From: Streptomyces sp. PKU-EA00015
Lineage (GTDB): Bacteria > Actinomycetota > Actinomycetes > Streptomycetales > Streptomycetaceae
Direction: 5' to 3'
DNA: 33,859 bases
Assembly (NCBI RefSeq): GCF_013387495.1
Contig: NZ_JABZEE010000061.1
Span: forward strand, 1-33,859
Shown: one piece after another, positions 1 to 8,003 of the stretch
How positions within the stretch are numbered: the stretch's first letter is position 1
Layout: each line of letters opens with the position of its first letter
Notes under the pieces: model-generated
What the model saw: only the letters and a program-made list of their open reading frames with translations
What the model was told of the DNA's origin: nothing
The model's database searches: none
Made by a program: the position numbers and the translations under genes

Positions 1-315
1 GCCCTCGGCGCTGAACGGCTGGTGGTGCTGACCGACGTCGAGGGGCTGTACGCGGACTGGCCGCGGAGCACCGAGGTGATCGACCGCCTGACGGCCGGTG
101 AACTGCACGCACTGCTGCCGGAGCTCGCAAGCGGCATGCTCCCGAAGATGGAGGGGTGCCTGCGGGCGGTACGAGCGGGGGTCCGCAAGGCCCACGTCAT
201 CGACGGCCGGGTGCCGCACGCCCTGCTGCGCGGCGTCTTCGCCGAGGACGGACCGGGCACGACCGTGGTTCCGGACCCGGCCCCGGAGCGCGAGGCCGGG
301 GAGGACCGCGCGTGA
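1..315 (+). CDS. argB: Acetylglutamate kinase, 3' end only (ArgB)
   Basis: This is the C-terminal part of N-acetylglutamate kinase, which phosphorylates N-acetylglutamate in the ornithine/arginine pathway. The frame is open from base 1, so the gene begins outside the window. The visible stretch VLTDVEGLYADWP, followed by the LASGMLPKMEGCL segment and the VIDGRVPHALL segment, is the hallmark C-terminal third of ArgB, ending in a TTVVP strand and a short acidic tail. The stop overlaps the next start (GTGA at 312-315), so it was built as an operon with argD. That argD is broken. A housekeeping argCJBD operon would hardly carry a dead argD, so I infer this is a second, cluster-associated copy supplying ornithine for the siderophore. 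Family identity is firm; the paralogue idea is inference. Confidence 0.9.
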   Translation, partial: ALGAERLVVLTDVEGLYADWPRSTEVIDRLTAGELHALLPELASGMLPKMEGCLRAVRAGVRKAHVIDGRVPHALLRGVFAEDGPGTTVVPDPAPEREAGEDRA

Positions 316-503
316 CCGCCGACGACAGCACGAGACCGCTCACGGACCGCTGGCGAGCGGTCATGATGAACACGTACGGCACTCCCCCGCCGGCACTCGT
401 CCGGGGCGAGGGCCGCGCGGTTCGGCCGGCTCCGGCTCTCACGGTGACGAACCATCAGGGCGACGAGCCGGTGCGGGCGCTGCCGGAGATCCTCGACGCC
501 TGA
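312..503 (+). pseudogene. argD: Internally deleted acetylornithine aminotransferase relic (argD)
   Basis: A 63-codon frame starts with GTG at 312, overlapping the argB stop. Its first 35 or so residues (LTDRWRAVMMNTYGTPPPAL, then VRGEG) match the start of ArgD, the PLP-dependent acetylornithine aminotransferase. The remainder (PALTVTNHQGDEPVRALPEI, then LDA) resembles the extreme C-terminus of the same family. About 330 residues in between, including the PLP lysine, are missing. The likely cause is one internal deletion that happened to keep the frame. It cannot be an active aminotransferase, so another copy elsewhere must do this step. The C-terminal match is short and less certain than the N-terminal one. 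Confidence 0.7.
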
Positions 504-527
504 GGCTCGGGACGCGGCCGTCTGGCC

Positions 528-568
528 AGGACGGGCCCGGAGCCGTATCGGCTCCCGGGCCCCGTCCT
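528..568. terminator. Two-way terminator between argD relic and acetyltransferase
   Basis: A long inverted repeat pairs 528-545 (AGGACGGGCCCGGAGCCG) with 549-568 (CGGCTCCCGGGCCCCGTCCT). It gives about 18 base pairs with two single-base bulges and a 3-base loop. It lies between convergent genes, so it can stop both. Confidence 0.75.
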
Positions 569-582
569 GCGCATTCCTCATC

Positions 583-1116
583 TCACAGGGCGCAGGCCAG
601 AACGCGTGCGTTGCGGCGGGGGTCCAGGGACTGGGCCCAGGCTGCCGGCGCCGTGCTCGGGCAGGCCGGTGCGAAGCCGTGCCGGAGGAAGAGGCGGCCA
701 CTGCCCGTCGTCGCCGTGAAGAGGGCCCGCAGGGACTGGCTCCGGGCCCTCGCCAGCGCGGCGTGCAGGAGCCGGGCTCCCACGCCGCACCCCTGCCGGT
801 GCCCGGCGACGCAGAAGCTGTAGAGGACTCCGGTGGCGGGTCGGCCGGCCGGCGTGTCGGTGTGGTGGACACTCAGCCCGAGGCATCCTTCGAGGGTTCC
901 GTCGGCGGCCTCGGCGACGAGGAAGTCACGTGCCTGACAGGCGTACTGAGCCTGCGTACGCTCGCGCAGCGCTCCCGAGCGCACGAACGGCCGGGAGAGT
1001 GCGGCGAGCCCGGCGGCGTCATCCGGCCGCGCGGGTCGAACGGAGAACGCGGGGAGGCCGGGCGAGCGGAGCGCGCGGGGCGACAGTGTGGCAGGGCGCG
1101 GCGTGGCCGTGATCAA
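583..1116 (-). CDS. GNAT N-acetyltransferase, N-acetylglutamate synthase-like
   Basis: This 177-aa protein is a single GNAT domain. Residues start with FSVRPARPDDAAGL, continue through the central DFLVAEAADGTLEGCLGL strand pair, then the acetyl-CoA pyrophosphate loop HRQGCGVGARLL, and end with LFLRHGFAP and DPRRNARVL. The GCLGL strand, FLRHGF and the R-x-x-VL ending resemble stand-alone N-acetylglutamate synthases, which start ornithine synthesis. I chose the TTG at 1116 because GAGGAAGGAAAGCC stands just before it. The longer frame to 1221 would run through the iron box at 1191-1209, so it is rejected. With the iron box about 75 bases upstream, expression should rise in iron starvation. Alternatively, the enzyme could acetylate the alpha-amine of the first siderophore residue. 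GNAT family is firm; the substrate is inferred. Confidence 0.75.
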   Translation of the reverse strand: MITATPRPATLSPRALRSPGLPAFSVRPARPDDAAGLAALSRPFVRSGALRERTQAQYACQARDFLVAEAADGTLEGCLGLSVHHTDTPAGRPATGVLYSFCVAGHRQGCGVGARLLHAALARARSQSLRALFTATTGSGRLFLRHGFAPACPSTAPAAWAQSLDPRRNARVLACAL

Positions 1117-1190
1117 GGCTTTCCTTCCTCGGTTCCACCGTGCGCGAAGGGAGGTTGGATCGCCGCGTGACCCCGGTGAAACGCTCGAAC

Positions 1191-1209
1191 TAAGGCTAGC
1201 CTTACCTAA
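1191..1209 (-). promoter_or_regulatory. Iron box (DmdR/IdeR operator) for the acetyltransferase
   Basis: Read on the minus strand this is TTAGGTAAGGCTAGCCTTA, close to the streptomycete iron-box consensus TTAGGTTAGGCTAACCTAA. It stands upstream of the leftward acetyltransferase and downstream of the amidohydrolase stop, so the acetyltransferase is its only plausible target. Confidence 0.85.
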
Positions 1210-1245
1210 CCGAATGGCCAAGTCGAGTCGTGTCCGCCGGCTCGC

Positions 1246-2829
1246 TCACAGCTTGTGGCCCTCCGTCGCCTCGCGTCCGTCCACGAACGTCGCCACTACC
1301 TCGATGTCACCGATCCGGGAGGGCTCGACGCTCCGCGGATCGTCGCCCAGCACGACGAAGTCGGCTCGCTTGCCCGGGCTGAGGCTGCCCGCGCTGTCGT
1401 CCCACCGGCAGGCGTAGGCGCCGGCGACCGTGTAGGCGCGCAGGGCCTCGTCGACGGTGATGCCCTCGTCCGGGCCGATCGCCCGGCCCGAGGTGGAGGC
1501 ACGCTCGACCATGAACTGGACGGCCCGCAGCGGCGATCCGTCGGTGACGGGCCGGTCCGAGCTGCCGACGAGGGTGACTCCGTGGTCGAGGAAGCCTCGG
1601 CCCCGGTACATCCACGGAGCTCGCTGCGGGCCCATGATCGTCGCGTAGTCGTCGCCGAAGTAACGCAGGAAGTTGGGCTGGATCACGGCGCTGAGGCCGA
1701 GCCGGGCGAAGCGCGGGAGCTGGTCGGGCCGGATGAGCCCGGCGTGCTCGATACGGTGGCGCGCGTCGGGCCGGGGCCGCAGCGCCTGTGCCCGCTCCAG
1801 GGCGTCCAGGGCGAGGTCCGCGGCCCGGTCGCCGATGGCGTGGACGGCGAGCTGCCATCCGGCGAGGTGCCCGTCGACGATGAGAGAGGCGAGGCGCTCC
1901 GGGTCGTCCTGGAGCTGGCCCATGTGGGTCGTGCCTTCGTACGGGGCCGTGAGGGCGGCCGTACGCGCCATCATGCCGCCGTCGGTGTAGATCTTGAGCG
2001 CGCCGACGGACAGCCAGCCGTCGCCGAACCCGGTGCGCAGGCCGAGGTCCAGCCCACGGGGAATGCCGTCCCGCTCGTGCGCGCCGAGCGGCCGCAGGGT
2101 GTCGGCCCCCGGCATGAGCTGGACCCGCAGAGGCAGTCGGCCCTGGTCCCGGAGGAGTTGGTAGGCGCCGAGCTCGACGGGGCTGTGGCCGAGCAGGCCA
2201 CCGCCGATGCCGGCCTCGGCGCAGGCCGTGATCCCCTCGGCGAGGCAGACGCGGCCGGCGTACTCGATCGCGTCGGCGAGCTCCTCCTGCGCGTACGGAA
2301 GGCTCAGCCGCCGTACGGCGCCCATCGCGCTCTCCACGAGGACGCCGTCCTCGTGGGGGACATCGGGCGGGAGCAGGTCGAGGACGGCGCTGTTGACCAC
2401 GCAGGCGTGGCCGGAGTCGTGCATCACGAACACCCGGCGGCCGGGGCTGACCCGGTCCAGTTCGGCCGCCGTCAGATGCCGGCCGAGGGCGCGCTGGTCG
2501 TAGCCGCCGATGTGCACCCACGCGCCGGGCGCGCTCGTGCGGGAGGCCGCCTCCTCCACGACGGCGAGGGCGTCCTCGATCCTCTCGCAGCCGGCGATGC
2601 TCGGCGTGTTCGCCTTCAGTCCCGTCCACGCCAGGTGGACGTGGCTGTCGATGAACCCGGGCAGCACGGTGGCCCCTTGGAGGTCGACGACCTCGCGTGC
2701 GGGCAAGGAGGTCACGGCCTCGTCCAAGCCCACGATCCGGCCCTGCCAGATGCCCAGGTCGTGGGCGACCGGGTGGTCCGGATCCATGGTGAGGATGCGC
2801 GCGTTCGTGAGTCTCGTGCACAGCATCAT
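1246..2829 (-). CDS. YtcJ-like metal-dependent amidohydrolase
   Basis: A 527-aa protein of the amidohydrolase superfamily (Amidohydro_3/YtcJ group). It shows the metal site HVH in GFIDSHVHLAW (H63, H65), ALKIYTDGG in place of the lysine region, the histidine motifs HAIGDRAADL and RHRIEHAGL, and a late aspartate in GSSDRPVTDGSP, then the family's GSLSPGKRADFVVL ending. These enzymes hydrolyse amide-type bonds in small molecules; no substrate can be read from sequence. The start is the first ATG of an ATGATG pair, with GGACGGAG upstream. The gene follows the siderophore ATPase by only 17 bases and is the last gene of that operon, so it is probably co-expressed in low iron. The coelichelin locus has no such gene. 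A role in trimming or recycling the peptide siderophore is possible but is only a guess from position. Confidence 0.85.
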   Translation of the reverse strand: MMLCTRLTNARILTMDPDHPVAHDLGIWQGRIVGLDEAVTSLPAREVVDLQGATVLPGFIDSHVHLAWTGLKANTPSIAGCERIEDALAVVEEAASRTSAPGAWVHIGGYDQRALGRHLTAAELDRVSPGRRVFVMHDSGHACVVNSAVLDLLPPDVPHEDGVLVESAMGAVRRLSLPYAQEELADAIEYAGRVCLAEGITACAEAGIGGGLLGHSPVELGAYQLLRDQGRLPLRVQLMPGADTLRPLGAHERDGIPRGLDLGLRTGFGDGWLSVGALKIYTDGGMMARTAALTAPYEGTTHMGQLQDDPERLASLIVDGHLAGWQLAVHAIGDRAADLALDALERAQALRPRPDARHRIEHAGLIRPDQLPRFARLGLSAVIQPNFLRYFGDDYATIMGPQRAPWMYRGRGFLDHGVTLVGSSDRPVTDGSPLRAVQFMVERASTSGRAIGPDEGITVDEALRAYTVAGAYACRWDDSAGSLSPGKRADFVVLGDDPRSVEPSRIGDIEVVATFVDGREATEGHKL

Positions 2830-2846
2830 GGGCGCTCCGTCCGTCC

Positions 2847-3728
2847 CTAGGAGGTTTCGGCGAGTACGGCGTCGGCGGCTTCGGTGCCCTGCGCGTCGCG
2901 CGCGCCGGCCTCCGCCTCGTACCGCCTGGGCGCGGCGGGCACCATCAGCGGGGTGCCGGTCTCGGGGTCGTCGATGATCCGGCAGCGCAGCCCGAACACG
3001 TCCTCGACGAGCTCGGCGGTCATGACGGTCGCCGGGTCGCCCTCGGCCGCGACCGTGCCGCCGGCCCGCATCACGATGAGGTGGGTGGCGTAGCGGCACG
3101 CCTGGTTGAGGTCGTGCAGGACCGCGACGACCGTGTGGCCCCTGCGTGCGTGCAGTTCGGCGCACAGGTCGAGCACCTCGACCTGGTGGGAGATGTCCAG
3201 GAAGGTGGTGGGCTCGTCGAGCAGGAGGAGAGAGGTCTGCTGGGCCAGGACCATGGAGAGCCAGACGCGCTGGCGCTGGCCGCCGGAGAGGTCGTCCACA
3301 GGCCGGTCGGCGAGTTCGAGTACGCCGGTCTGCCGCATCGCCTCGGTCACGGCGGCCTCGTCCTCGGTGGACCACTGCTTCAGCATCCGCTGGTGCGGGT
3401 AGCGGCCGCGCGCCACGAGGTCGCCGACCGTGATGCCGCCGGGCGCGTTGGACGACTGCGGGAGCAGCCCGAGCCGGCGGGCGACCTCGCGGGAGCGGTA
3501 GGAGGAGATGGCCCTGCCGTCGAGGTAGACCTGTCCCGCCTTCGGCGTGAGCATCCGTGACAGCGCCTTGAGCAGGGTGGACTTGCCGCAGGCGTTCGGC
3601 CCGAGGATCACGGTGAAGGACTGGTCGGGAATGTCCACGCCGAGGGAGGTGGCCACCGTCCGCTGGTCGTAGGAGAGCGTGAGGCCCTCGGCGCGCAGCC
3701 GGGGCGTCGGGGCGTTCACTTGTGTCAT
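2847..3728 (-). CDS. Ferric-siderophore ABC importer, ATP-binding protein
   Basis: A 293-aa cytoplasmic ATPase of the FecE/FepC type, powering the paired FecCD permeases next to it. Walker A is GPNACGKST (43-51), the Q-loop lies near LLPQS (88-92), the signature LSGGQRQR starts at 147, Walker B is LLLLDE (167-172), and the switch histidine is in VAVLHDLNQA. All catalytic residues are present. Its ATG lies within the permease stop (ATGA, 3725-3728), so the two are translationally coupled. The counterpart in the coelichelin locus is CchE. The acidic, Ala-rich C-terminal tail of about 25 residues is extra and looks unstructured. Confidence 0.95.
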   Translation of the reverse strand: MTQVNAPTPRLRAEGLTLSYDQRTVATSLGVDIPDQSFTVILGPNACGKSTLLKALSRMLTPKAGQVYLDGRAISSYRSREVARRLGLLPQSSNAPGGITVGDLVARGRYPHQRMLKQWSTEDEAAVTEAMRQTGVLELADRPVDDLSGGQRQRVWLSMVLAQQTSLLLLDEPTTFLDISHQVEVLDLCAELHARRGHTVVAVLHDLNQACRYATHLIVMRAGGTVAAEGDPATVMTAELVEDVFGLRCRIIDDPETGTPLMVPAAPRRYEAEAGARDAQGTEAADAVLAETS

Positions 3729-4846
3729 GCGCGGCTCTTTCGCGACTCGGTGATCAGCAGCCAGATGAGGTAGAGCCCGCCGATGGTCCCGGTCGCCGTA
3801 CCCACGGGGAGGAGCGCGGGTGCGAAGACACGCTGCACGGCGAGGTCGCTCAGGGCGAGCAGGAAGGCACCCATGAGGGCGGACGGCAGGAGAACGGGGC
3901 CGGACGAACGGGTCACTCTGCGGGCCAGTTGGGGAGCGGCCAGGGCGATGAACACGATCGGGCCGGTCACCGCGGTGGCGAAGGCGGCCAGGGCGACGCT
4001 GATCACGAGCAGGGCCGCCCGCGTCCGGGTCACGTTGACGCCGAGGGCGGTGGCGATGCCGTCGCCCATCTCCACCATGGACAGGCGGCGGGCGAGGAAG
4101 AAGGCGAGCGGGAGCAGGACGACGACGGCGAGGCCGATGGTGTTCGCGTGGATCCACAGGCGGTTCCCGAGACTGCCGATCAGCCACGCCTGGGCCTCCA
4201 GCGCCTCCTGCCAGCTCGCCCGCGTGATCAGGTACGAGTTGAGGGCGAGGAGCAGGGCGCTGACGCCGATGCCGACCACGACCAGCCGGAAACCCTGCAG
4301 GCCCCGGCCCAGCATGAGAAGGGAGACGGCCGCGGCGGTGGCGAGTCCACCCACGAGCGCGCCGAGGGCGATCTGGGTCATGCTGCCGTTCAGGACGACG
4401 ATGACGACCAGGGCCCCGGTGGCCGAGCCGTTGGTGAAGCCGATGATGTCCGGGCTGCCCAGCGCGTTGCCGGTCAGGCTCTGCAGGATGGCTCCGCTGA
4501 CGGCCAGGGCGGCGCCGACGCACAGGGCGGTCACCAGCCGGGGCATGCGCAGGGTGTTGACGATGAAGTCCGCGGCTCCGGAGCCGTTGCCGAAGAGCGC
4601 CTGGAGGACCTCGCCGACGGAGAGTTCGAAGTCGCCGGTGGTGAGGGCGATGCCCATGAGCAGGACGAGCGCGGCGCCCAGGACGGCCGTGACGGCCAGG
4701 GCGCGGCCCTGGACCCGCAGGGACAGGCTGCCCTTTCTGCTACGGACGACCATCCCGGTGACGACGCGCGGCGTCGCGGCGGTCGCACGGTTCTTGACGG
4801 GGCGTGGATCAGGGGCGGATGCCTCTGACTCCCGTACGGCACTCAC
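3725..4846 (-). CDS. FecCD-family siderophore permease (second of pair)
   Basis: A 373-aa integral membrane protein of the FecCD/BtuC family, one half of the channel that moves ferric siderophore across the membrane. About 45 polar N-terminal residues precede the first helix (AVTAVLGAALVLLMGIALTT). Family hallmarks follow: the LRMPRLVTALCVGAALAVSG segment, then QSLTGNALGSPDIIG, the LGVNVTRTR coupling loop that docks the ATPase, and the TGPIVFIALAAPQLAR segment. GTG at 4846 is chosen for the AAGGAG box 7 bases before it. It lies between the first permease (118-base gap) and the ATPase (4-base overlap). Confidence 0.95.
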   Translation of the reverse strand: MSAVRESEASAPDPRPVKNRATAATPRVVTGMVVRSRKGSLSLRVQGRALAVTAVLGAALVLLMGIALTTGDFELSVGEVLQALFGNGSGAADFIVNTLRMPRLVTALCVGAALAVSGAILQSLTGNALGSPDIIGFTNGSATGALVVIVVLNGSMTQIALGALVGGLATAAAVSLLMLGRGLQGFRLVVVGIGVSALLLALNSYLITRASWQEALEAQAWLIGSLGNRLWIHANTIGLAVVVLLPLAFFLARRLSMVEMGDGIATALGVNVTRTRAALLVISVALAAFATAVTGPIVFIALAAPQLARRVTRSSGPVLLPSALMGAFLLALSDLAVQRVFAPALLPVGTATGTIGGLYLIWLLITESRKSRA

Positions 4847-4964
4847 AGGGTCTCCTTGTTCTGCCCCAGGGCTGACGCCTGGGAGGTGTCCCCGTCTCCG
4901 CCGGCGAGACGCGGAGGTGCGGCTCCGGGGCCTGTCCTCGGCCCGGCTGCCTCGTGTGCGTCGC

Positions 4965-6032
4965 TCACAGCATCACCAGCTTCCGGCGACGGCACAGCGC
5001 GATGAACAGCGGGGCTCCGAGGAACGCGGTGACGATGCCGACCTGGACCTCGCCCGGGGATCCCAGGACCCGGCCGAGAACGTCGGCGCCGATCAGCAGA
5101 ACGGGTGCGAACAGCATCGAGTAGGCCAGCATCCAGCGCTGGTCGGGACCCACGACGAACCGGGCGACGTGCGGGACGACCAGGCCCACGAAGGCGATGG
5201 GACCGGCCGCGGCGGTCGCCGCGCCGCACAGGAGCATCACGGCGACGGCGCCGAGCACCCGGGTCCGGCCGACGTTCACGCCCAGGGCTCGTCCCACCTG
5301 GTCGCCCATGGCCAGGGCGTTCAGGGAAGGGGCCAGGCCGAGCGCGAGGAGCAGGCCCACGACGACGAAGGGCAGGGTGATGAGGACGATGTCCGAGTTC
5401 CGGCCCGCCAGGGACCCCGCCGTCCAGAACCGGAACTGGTCGAAGGCGCGCGGGTTGAGCAGCAGTACCGCGGAGTTGAAGGCGAGGAGCACCGCCGTCA
5501 CCGCCGCTCCGGCGACGACGAGCCGGTCGGGCGTCGCCAGCGTCCGCCCCGAGGAGCCCAGGACGTAGACGAGCACCGATGCCGCCGCGGCACCGAGGAA
5601 CGCGAACCACACATAGCCCAGGGCCGTACCCACGCCGAAGAAGGCGATGGCCACGACGACTCCGGTGGACGCTCCGAGACTCACGCCGAGCAGCCCCGGG
5701 TCGGCGAGCGGGTTGCGGGTCAGCGACTGCATGAGCGCGCCGGAGAGTCCGAGGGCCACACCGACGAGCAGCCCGAGGAGGGTCCTGGGGATCCGGTACT
5801 CGTGGATGATGACCGAGGTCTCCGACCCGTCGGGCTGCCACAGCGCGTTCCAGGTGGAGGTGAACGGGATACCCCGGGTGCCCAGCCACACGCTGAGCAG
5901 TCCGACGAGGACCAGGGCCGCCAGGGTCGCGAGCAGGCCCAGGCCGCGCAGGGCGGCCACGGACCGACGGACTCCCGGCACGGCCGGGCCGCCCGCTCCG
6001 CTCCTGGGTGCCGCTTGGGTTCCGACCGACAA
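4965..6032 (-). CDS. FecCD-family siderophore permease (first of pair)
   Basis: A membrane protein of about 355 aa and the first gene of the uptake operon, forming a heterodimeric channel with the next permease. Hallmarks are YRIPRTLLGLLVGVALGLSG, then QSLTRNPLADPGLLG, the coupling loop LGVNVGRTR and the AGPIAFVGLVVPHVAR segment, with around nine or ten hydrophobic helices. Two TTG codons are possible starts. The one at 6032 has AGGGGGAG six bases upstream, whereas the one at 6038 would abut that box directly, so 6032 is preferred. An iron box at 6099-6117 lies about 67 bases upstream. Confidence 0.93.
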   Translation of the reverse strand: MSVGTQAAPRSGAGGPAVPGVRRSVAALRGLGLLATLAALVLVGLLSVWLGTRGIPFTSTWNALWQPDGSETSVIIHEYRIPRTLLGLLVGVALGLSGALMQSLTRNPLADPGLLGVSLGASTGVVVAIAFFGVGTALGYVWFAFLGAAAASVLVYVLGSSGRTLATPDRLVVAGAAVTAVLLAFNSAVLLLNPRAFDQFRFWTAGSLAGRNSDIVLITLPFVVVGLLLALGLAPSLNALAMGDQVGRALGVNVGRTRVLGAVAVMLLCGAATAAAGPIAFVGLVVPHVARFVVGPDQRWMLAYSMLFAPVLLIGADVLGRVLGSPGEVQVGIVTAFLGAPLFIALCRRRKLVML

Positions 6033-6098
6033 CGACAACTCCCCCTGGCGGCGACACTCGTGCGGGACAACGCATGTGACGTGGCAACAGACAGCGAC

Positions 6099-6117
6099 TT
6101 AGGTGAGGCTAACCGAA
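6099..6117 (-). promoter_or_regulatory. Iron box for the leftward uptake operon
   Basis: TTAGGTGAGGCTAACCGAA matches the iron-box consensus at 17 of 19 positions. It is the box nearer the permease start, so it most likely controls the leftward uptake genes. The 223-base divergent region (6033-6261) holds this box, a second one and short GC-rich inverted repeats, but no gene. Confidence 0.85.
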
Positions 6118-6214
6118 CCGTTCGGCAGGGTCAACGCGTCGGTCCCGCCGGCGAGGCCGGCCGCCGCCGGCGGGCCGGGTGTGATGCCGACGGCAGCCTT
6201 GGCTGCCCACCTGA

Positions 6215-6233
6215 TTAGAGTAGGCTTACCTAA
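6215..6233 (+). promoter_or_regulatory. Iron box for the rightward exporter pair
   Basis: TTAGAGTAGGCTTACCTAA matches the consensus at 16 of 19 positions. It ends 28 bases before the exporter ATG, so it would overlap the promoter or early transcript of the exporter operon. Confidence 0.8.
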
Positions 6234-6261
6234 CTAATCGACGTCTTCGCGGAGGTACCGC

Positions 6262-7974
6262 ATGCCCGTGGGGGGACCGAACGAGGGGGGCCCGACGGGG
6301 GGCCTCGTCCTCCGCAGAACGATCAGGGGTCAGCGCCGACGGGTCGTCGGGGCGTCGCTCCTCGGCATGGGCCACCAGGCGTGCGAGGCCCTTGTCCCCG
6401 TCGTGATCGGCGTCATCATCGACCGGGCCGTGTCCACCGGCTCCTCCGCCGCTCTCCTGCGCTGGCTGCTCGTCCTCGCCGTCCTCTTCCTCGTCCTGTC
6501 CACGTGTTACCGGACCGCCGCGAGGATCACCGACGGAGCGGGCGAACACGCGGCGCACGAGCTCCGCGTCGACCTCGGCACCAGGGTGCTCGACCCCCGT
6601 GGCGGAGCCGACGCCGGACGGCTGCCCGGCGCGCTCACGGCCGTCGCCACCGGTGACGCGACACGCGTCGGAGCGGTCGCGGCCGCCGTGCCGTACGCCG
6701 TGTCGGCGCTCACCGGGCTGGTCGTCAGCGCGGTGGCGCTGCTGCGCGTCTCGGTGCCGCTCGGCCTGCTCATCCTGCTCGGCGTCCCACCCCTGCTGTG
6801 GCTCGGCCACCGGATCAGCCGCCCCCTCGAAGAGCGCAGCGAGATCGAGCAGGAGCGTGCCGCGCACGCCTCCGGCGTCGCCGCCGACCTCGTCGCGGGG
6901 CTTCGGGTGCTGAAGGGCATCGGGGCGGAGGCCGCCGCCGTGTCCCGGTACCGGCGCACGAGCCAGGCCTCCTTGGCCGCCGCGCTTCGGGCCGCAAGCA
7001 GCCGAGCTTGGCACGACGGCGCGATCCTCGCCCTCACCGGCATCTTCATCGCGGCCATCGGCCTCGCCGGCGCCCATCTGGCCATGCGCGGCTCGATCAG
7101 CGTGGGCGAACTGGTGGCGGCCGTCGGACTCGCCCAGTACCTCCTCGGCCCCTTCCAGCTCCTCACGTACGTCAACGGGGAGTTGGCGCTCGGCCGTGCC
7201 TCCGCCGACCGGATCGCCGAGGTGCTCGCCTCGCCGCCCGCCGTCGCGACCGGACGGACCACGCTTCCCGATGCCGTCTTCGGAGAAGTCCGGCTGCGCG
7301 GTCTCGGGCACGGGGCCCTGCGCGGTGTCGACCTCGACATCGCCGCCGGCTCCGTCATCGGCGTCGTCGCGAAGGACCCGGCGGCGGCGCACGACCTGCT
7401 GCTCTGCCTGGGCAGGGAACTCGACCCCGCCGAAGGGGCCGTCGAACTCGACGGCGTACCACTGACCGAGCTGGACCCTCAGAGCGCCCGCCGCGCGATC
7501 CTCGTCGCCCACCACGACGCCGATCTGTTCGAGAGCAGTCTGCTCGACAACGTGCGGGCGGGGTCCGGCGCCGGGGAAGCCGACCTCGCGCCCGCCCTGG
7601 CCGCGGCCGCCGCCGACGACGTCGCGCGGGCGCTCCCCCAGGGCACGGCCACCGTCCTCGCCGAACGGGGCCGGTCCCTGTCCGGCGGTCAGCGCCAGCG
7701 GGTGGCCCTGGCCCGGGCGCTCGCCGCCGACCCCCCGGTGCTCGTCGTCCACGACCCGACGACCGCGGTCGACACGGTCACCGAGTCACGTATCGCCGCC
7801 CGCCTGCGGGAACTTCGGGACGGTCGTACGACGATCCTCGTCACCACCAGCCCCGCGCTGCTCGCCGCGACCGACCGCGTGGTGCTGCTCGACGACGGCG
7901 CCGTGGCCGCCGACGGCCGCCATCCGGAACTCGTCGCCTCCCACGAGACGTACCGCGCGGCGGTGCTGGCATGA
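6262..7974 (+). CDS. Half-size ABC exporter with degenerate Walker A (siderophore export partner 1)
   Basis: A 570-aa half-transporter: an N-terminal six-helix export domain (about 25-310) and a C-terminal ATPase domain (about 335-570). The signature LSGGQRQR (from 473) is intact. The Walker A position reads VAKDPAAAH (about 366-374) with no G-K-S/T, and after Walker B (VLVVHDP) the catalytic glutamate is replaced by proline. It therefore cannot hydrolyse ATP at its own Walker site but can supply a signature to its partner. The start has GGAGG six bases upstream. It overlaps or abuts the second exporter and corresponds in position to the exporter genes of the coelichelin locus (CchG/CchI). 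Expected role: secretion of the finished siderophore. Confidence 0.88.
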   Translation: MPVGGPNEGGPTGGLVLRRTIRGQRRRVVGASLLGMGHQACEALVPVVIGVIIDRAVSTGSSAALLRWLLVLAVLFLVLSTCYRTAARITDGAGEHAAHELRVDLGTRVLDPRGGADAGRLPGALTAVATGDATRVGAVAAAVPYAVSALTGLVVSAVALLRVSVPLGLLILLGVPPLLWLGHRISRPLEERSEIEQERAAHASGVAADLVAGLRVLKGIGAEAAAVSRYRRTSQASLAAALRAASSRAWHDGAILALTGIFIAAIGLAGAHLAMRGSISVGELVAAVGLAQYLLGPFQLLTYVNGELALGRASADRIAEVLASPPAVATGRTTLPDAVFGEVRLRGLGHGALRGVDLDIAAGSVIGVVAKDPAAAHDLLLCLGRELDPAEGAVELDGVPLTELDPQSARRAILVAHHDADLFESSLLDNVRAGSGAGEADLAPALAAAAADDVARALPQGTATVLAERGRSLSGGQRQRVALARALAADPPVLVVHDPTTAVDTVTESRIAARLRELRDGRTTILVTTSPALLAATDRVVLLDDGAVAADGRHPELVASHETYRAAVLA

Positions 7975-8003
7975 CGGCGCCTGTGAACGACGAAGGACGC
8001 GAG

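Noticed and set aside
1117..1221. Longer N-terminus for the acetyltransferase starting at TTG 1221
   Set aside because: It would translate the iron box and a Ser/Arg-rich stretch not typical of GNAT proteins, while TTG 1116 has a good ribosome site.
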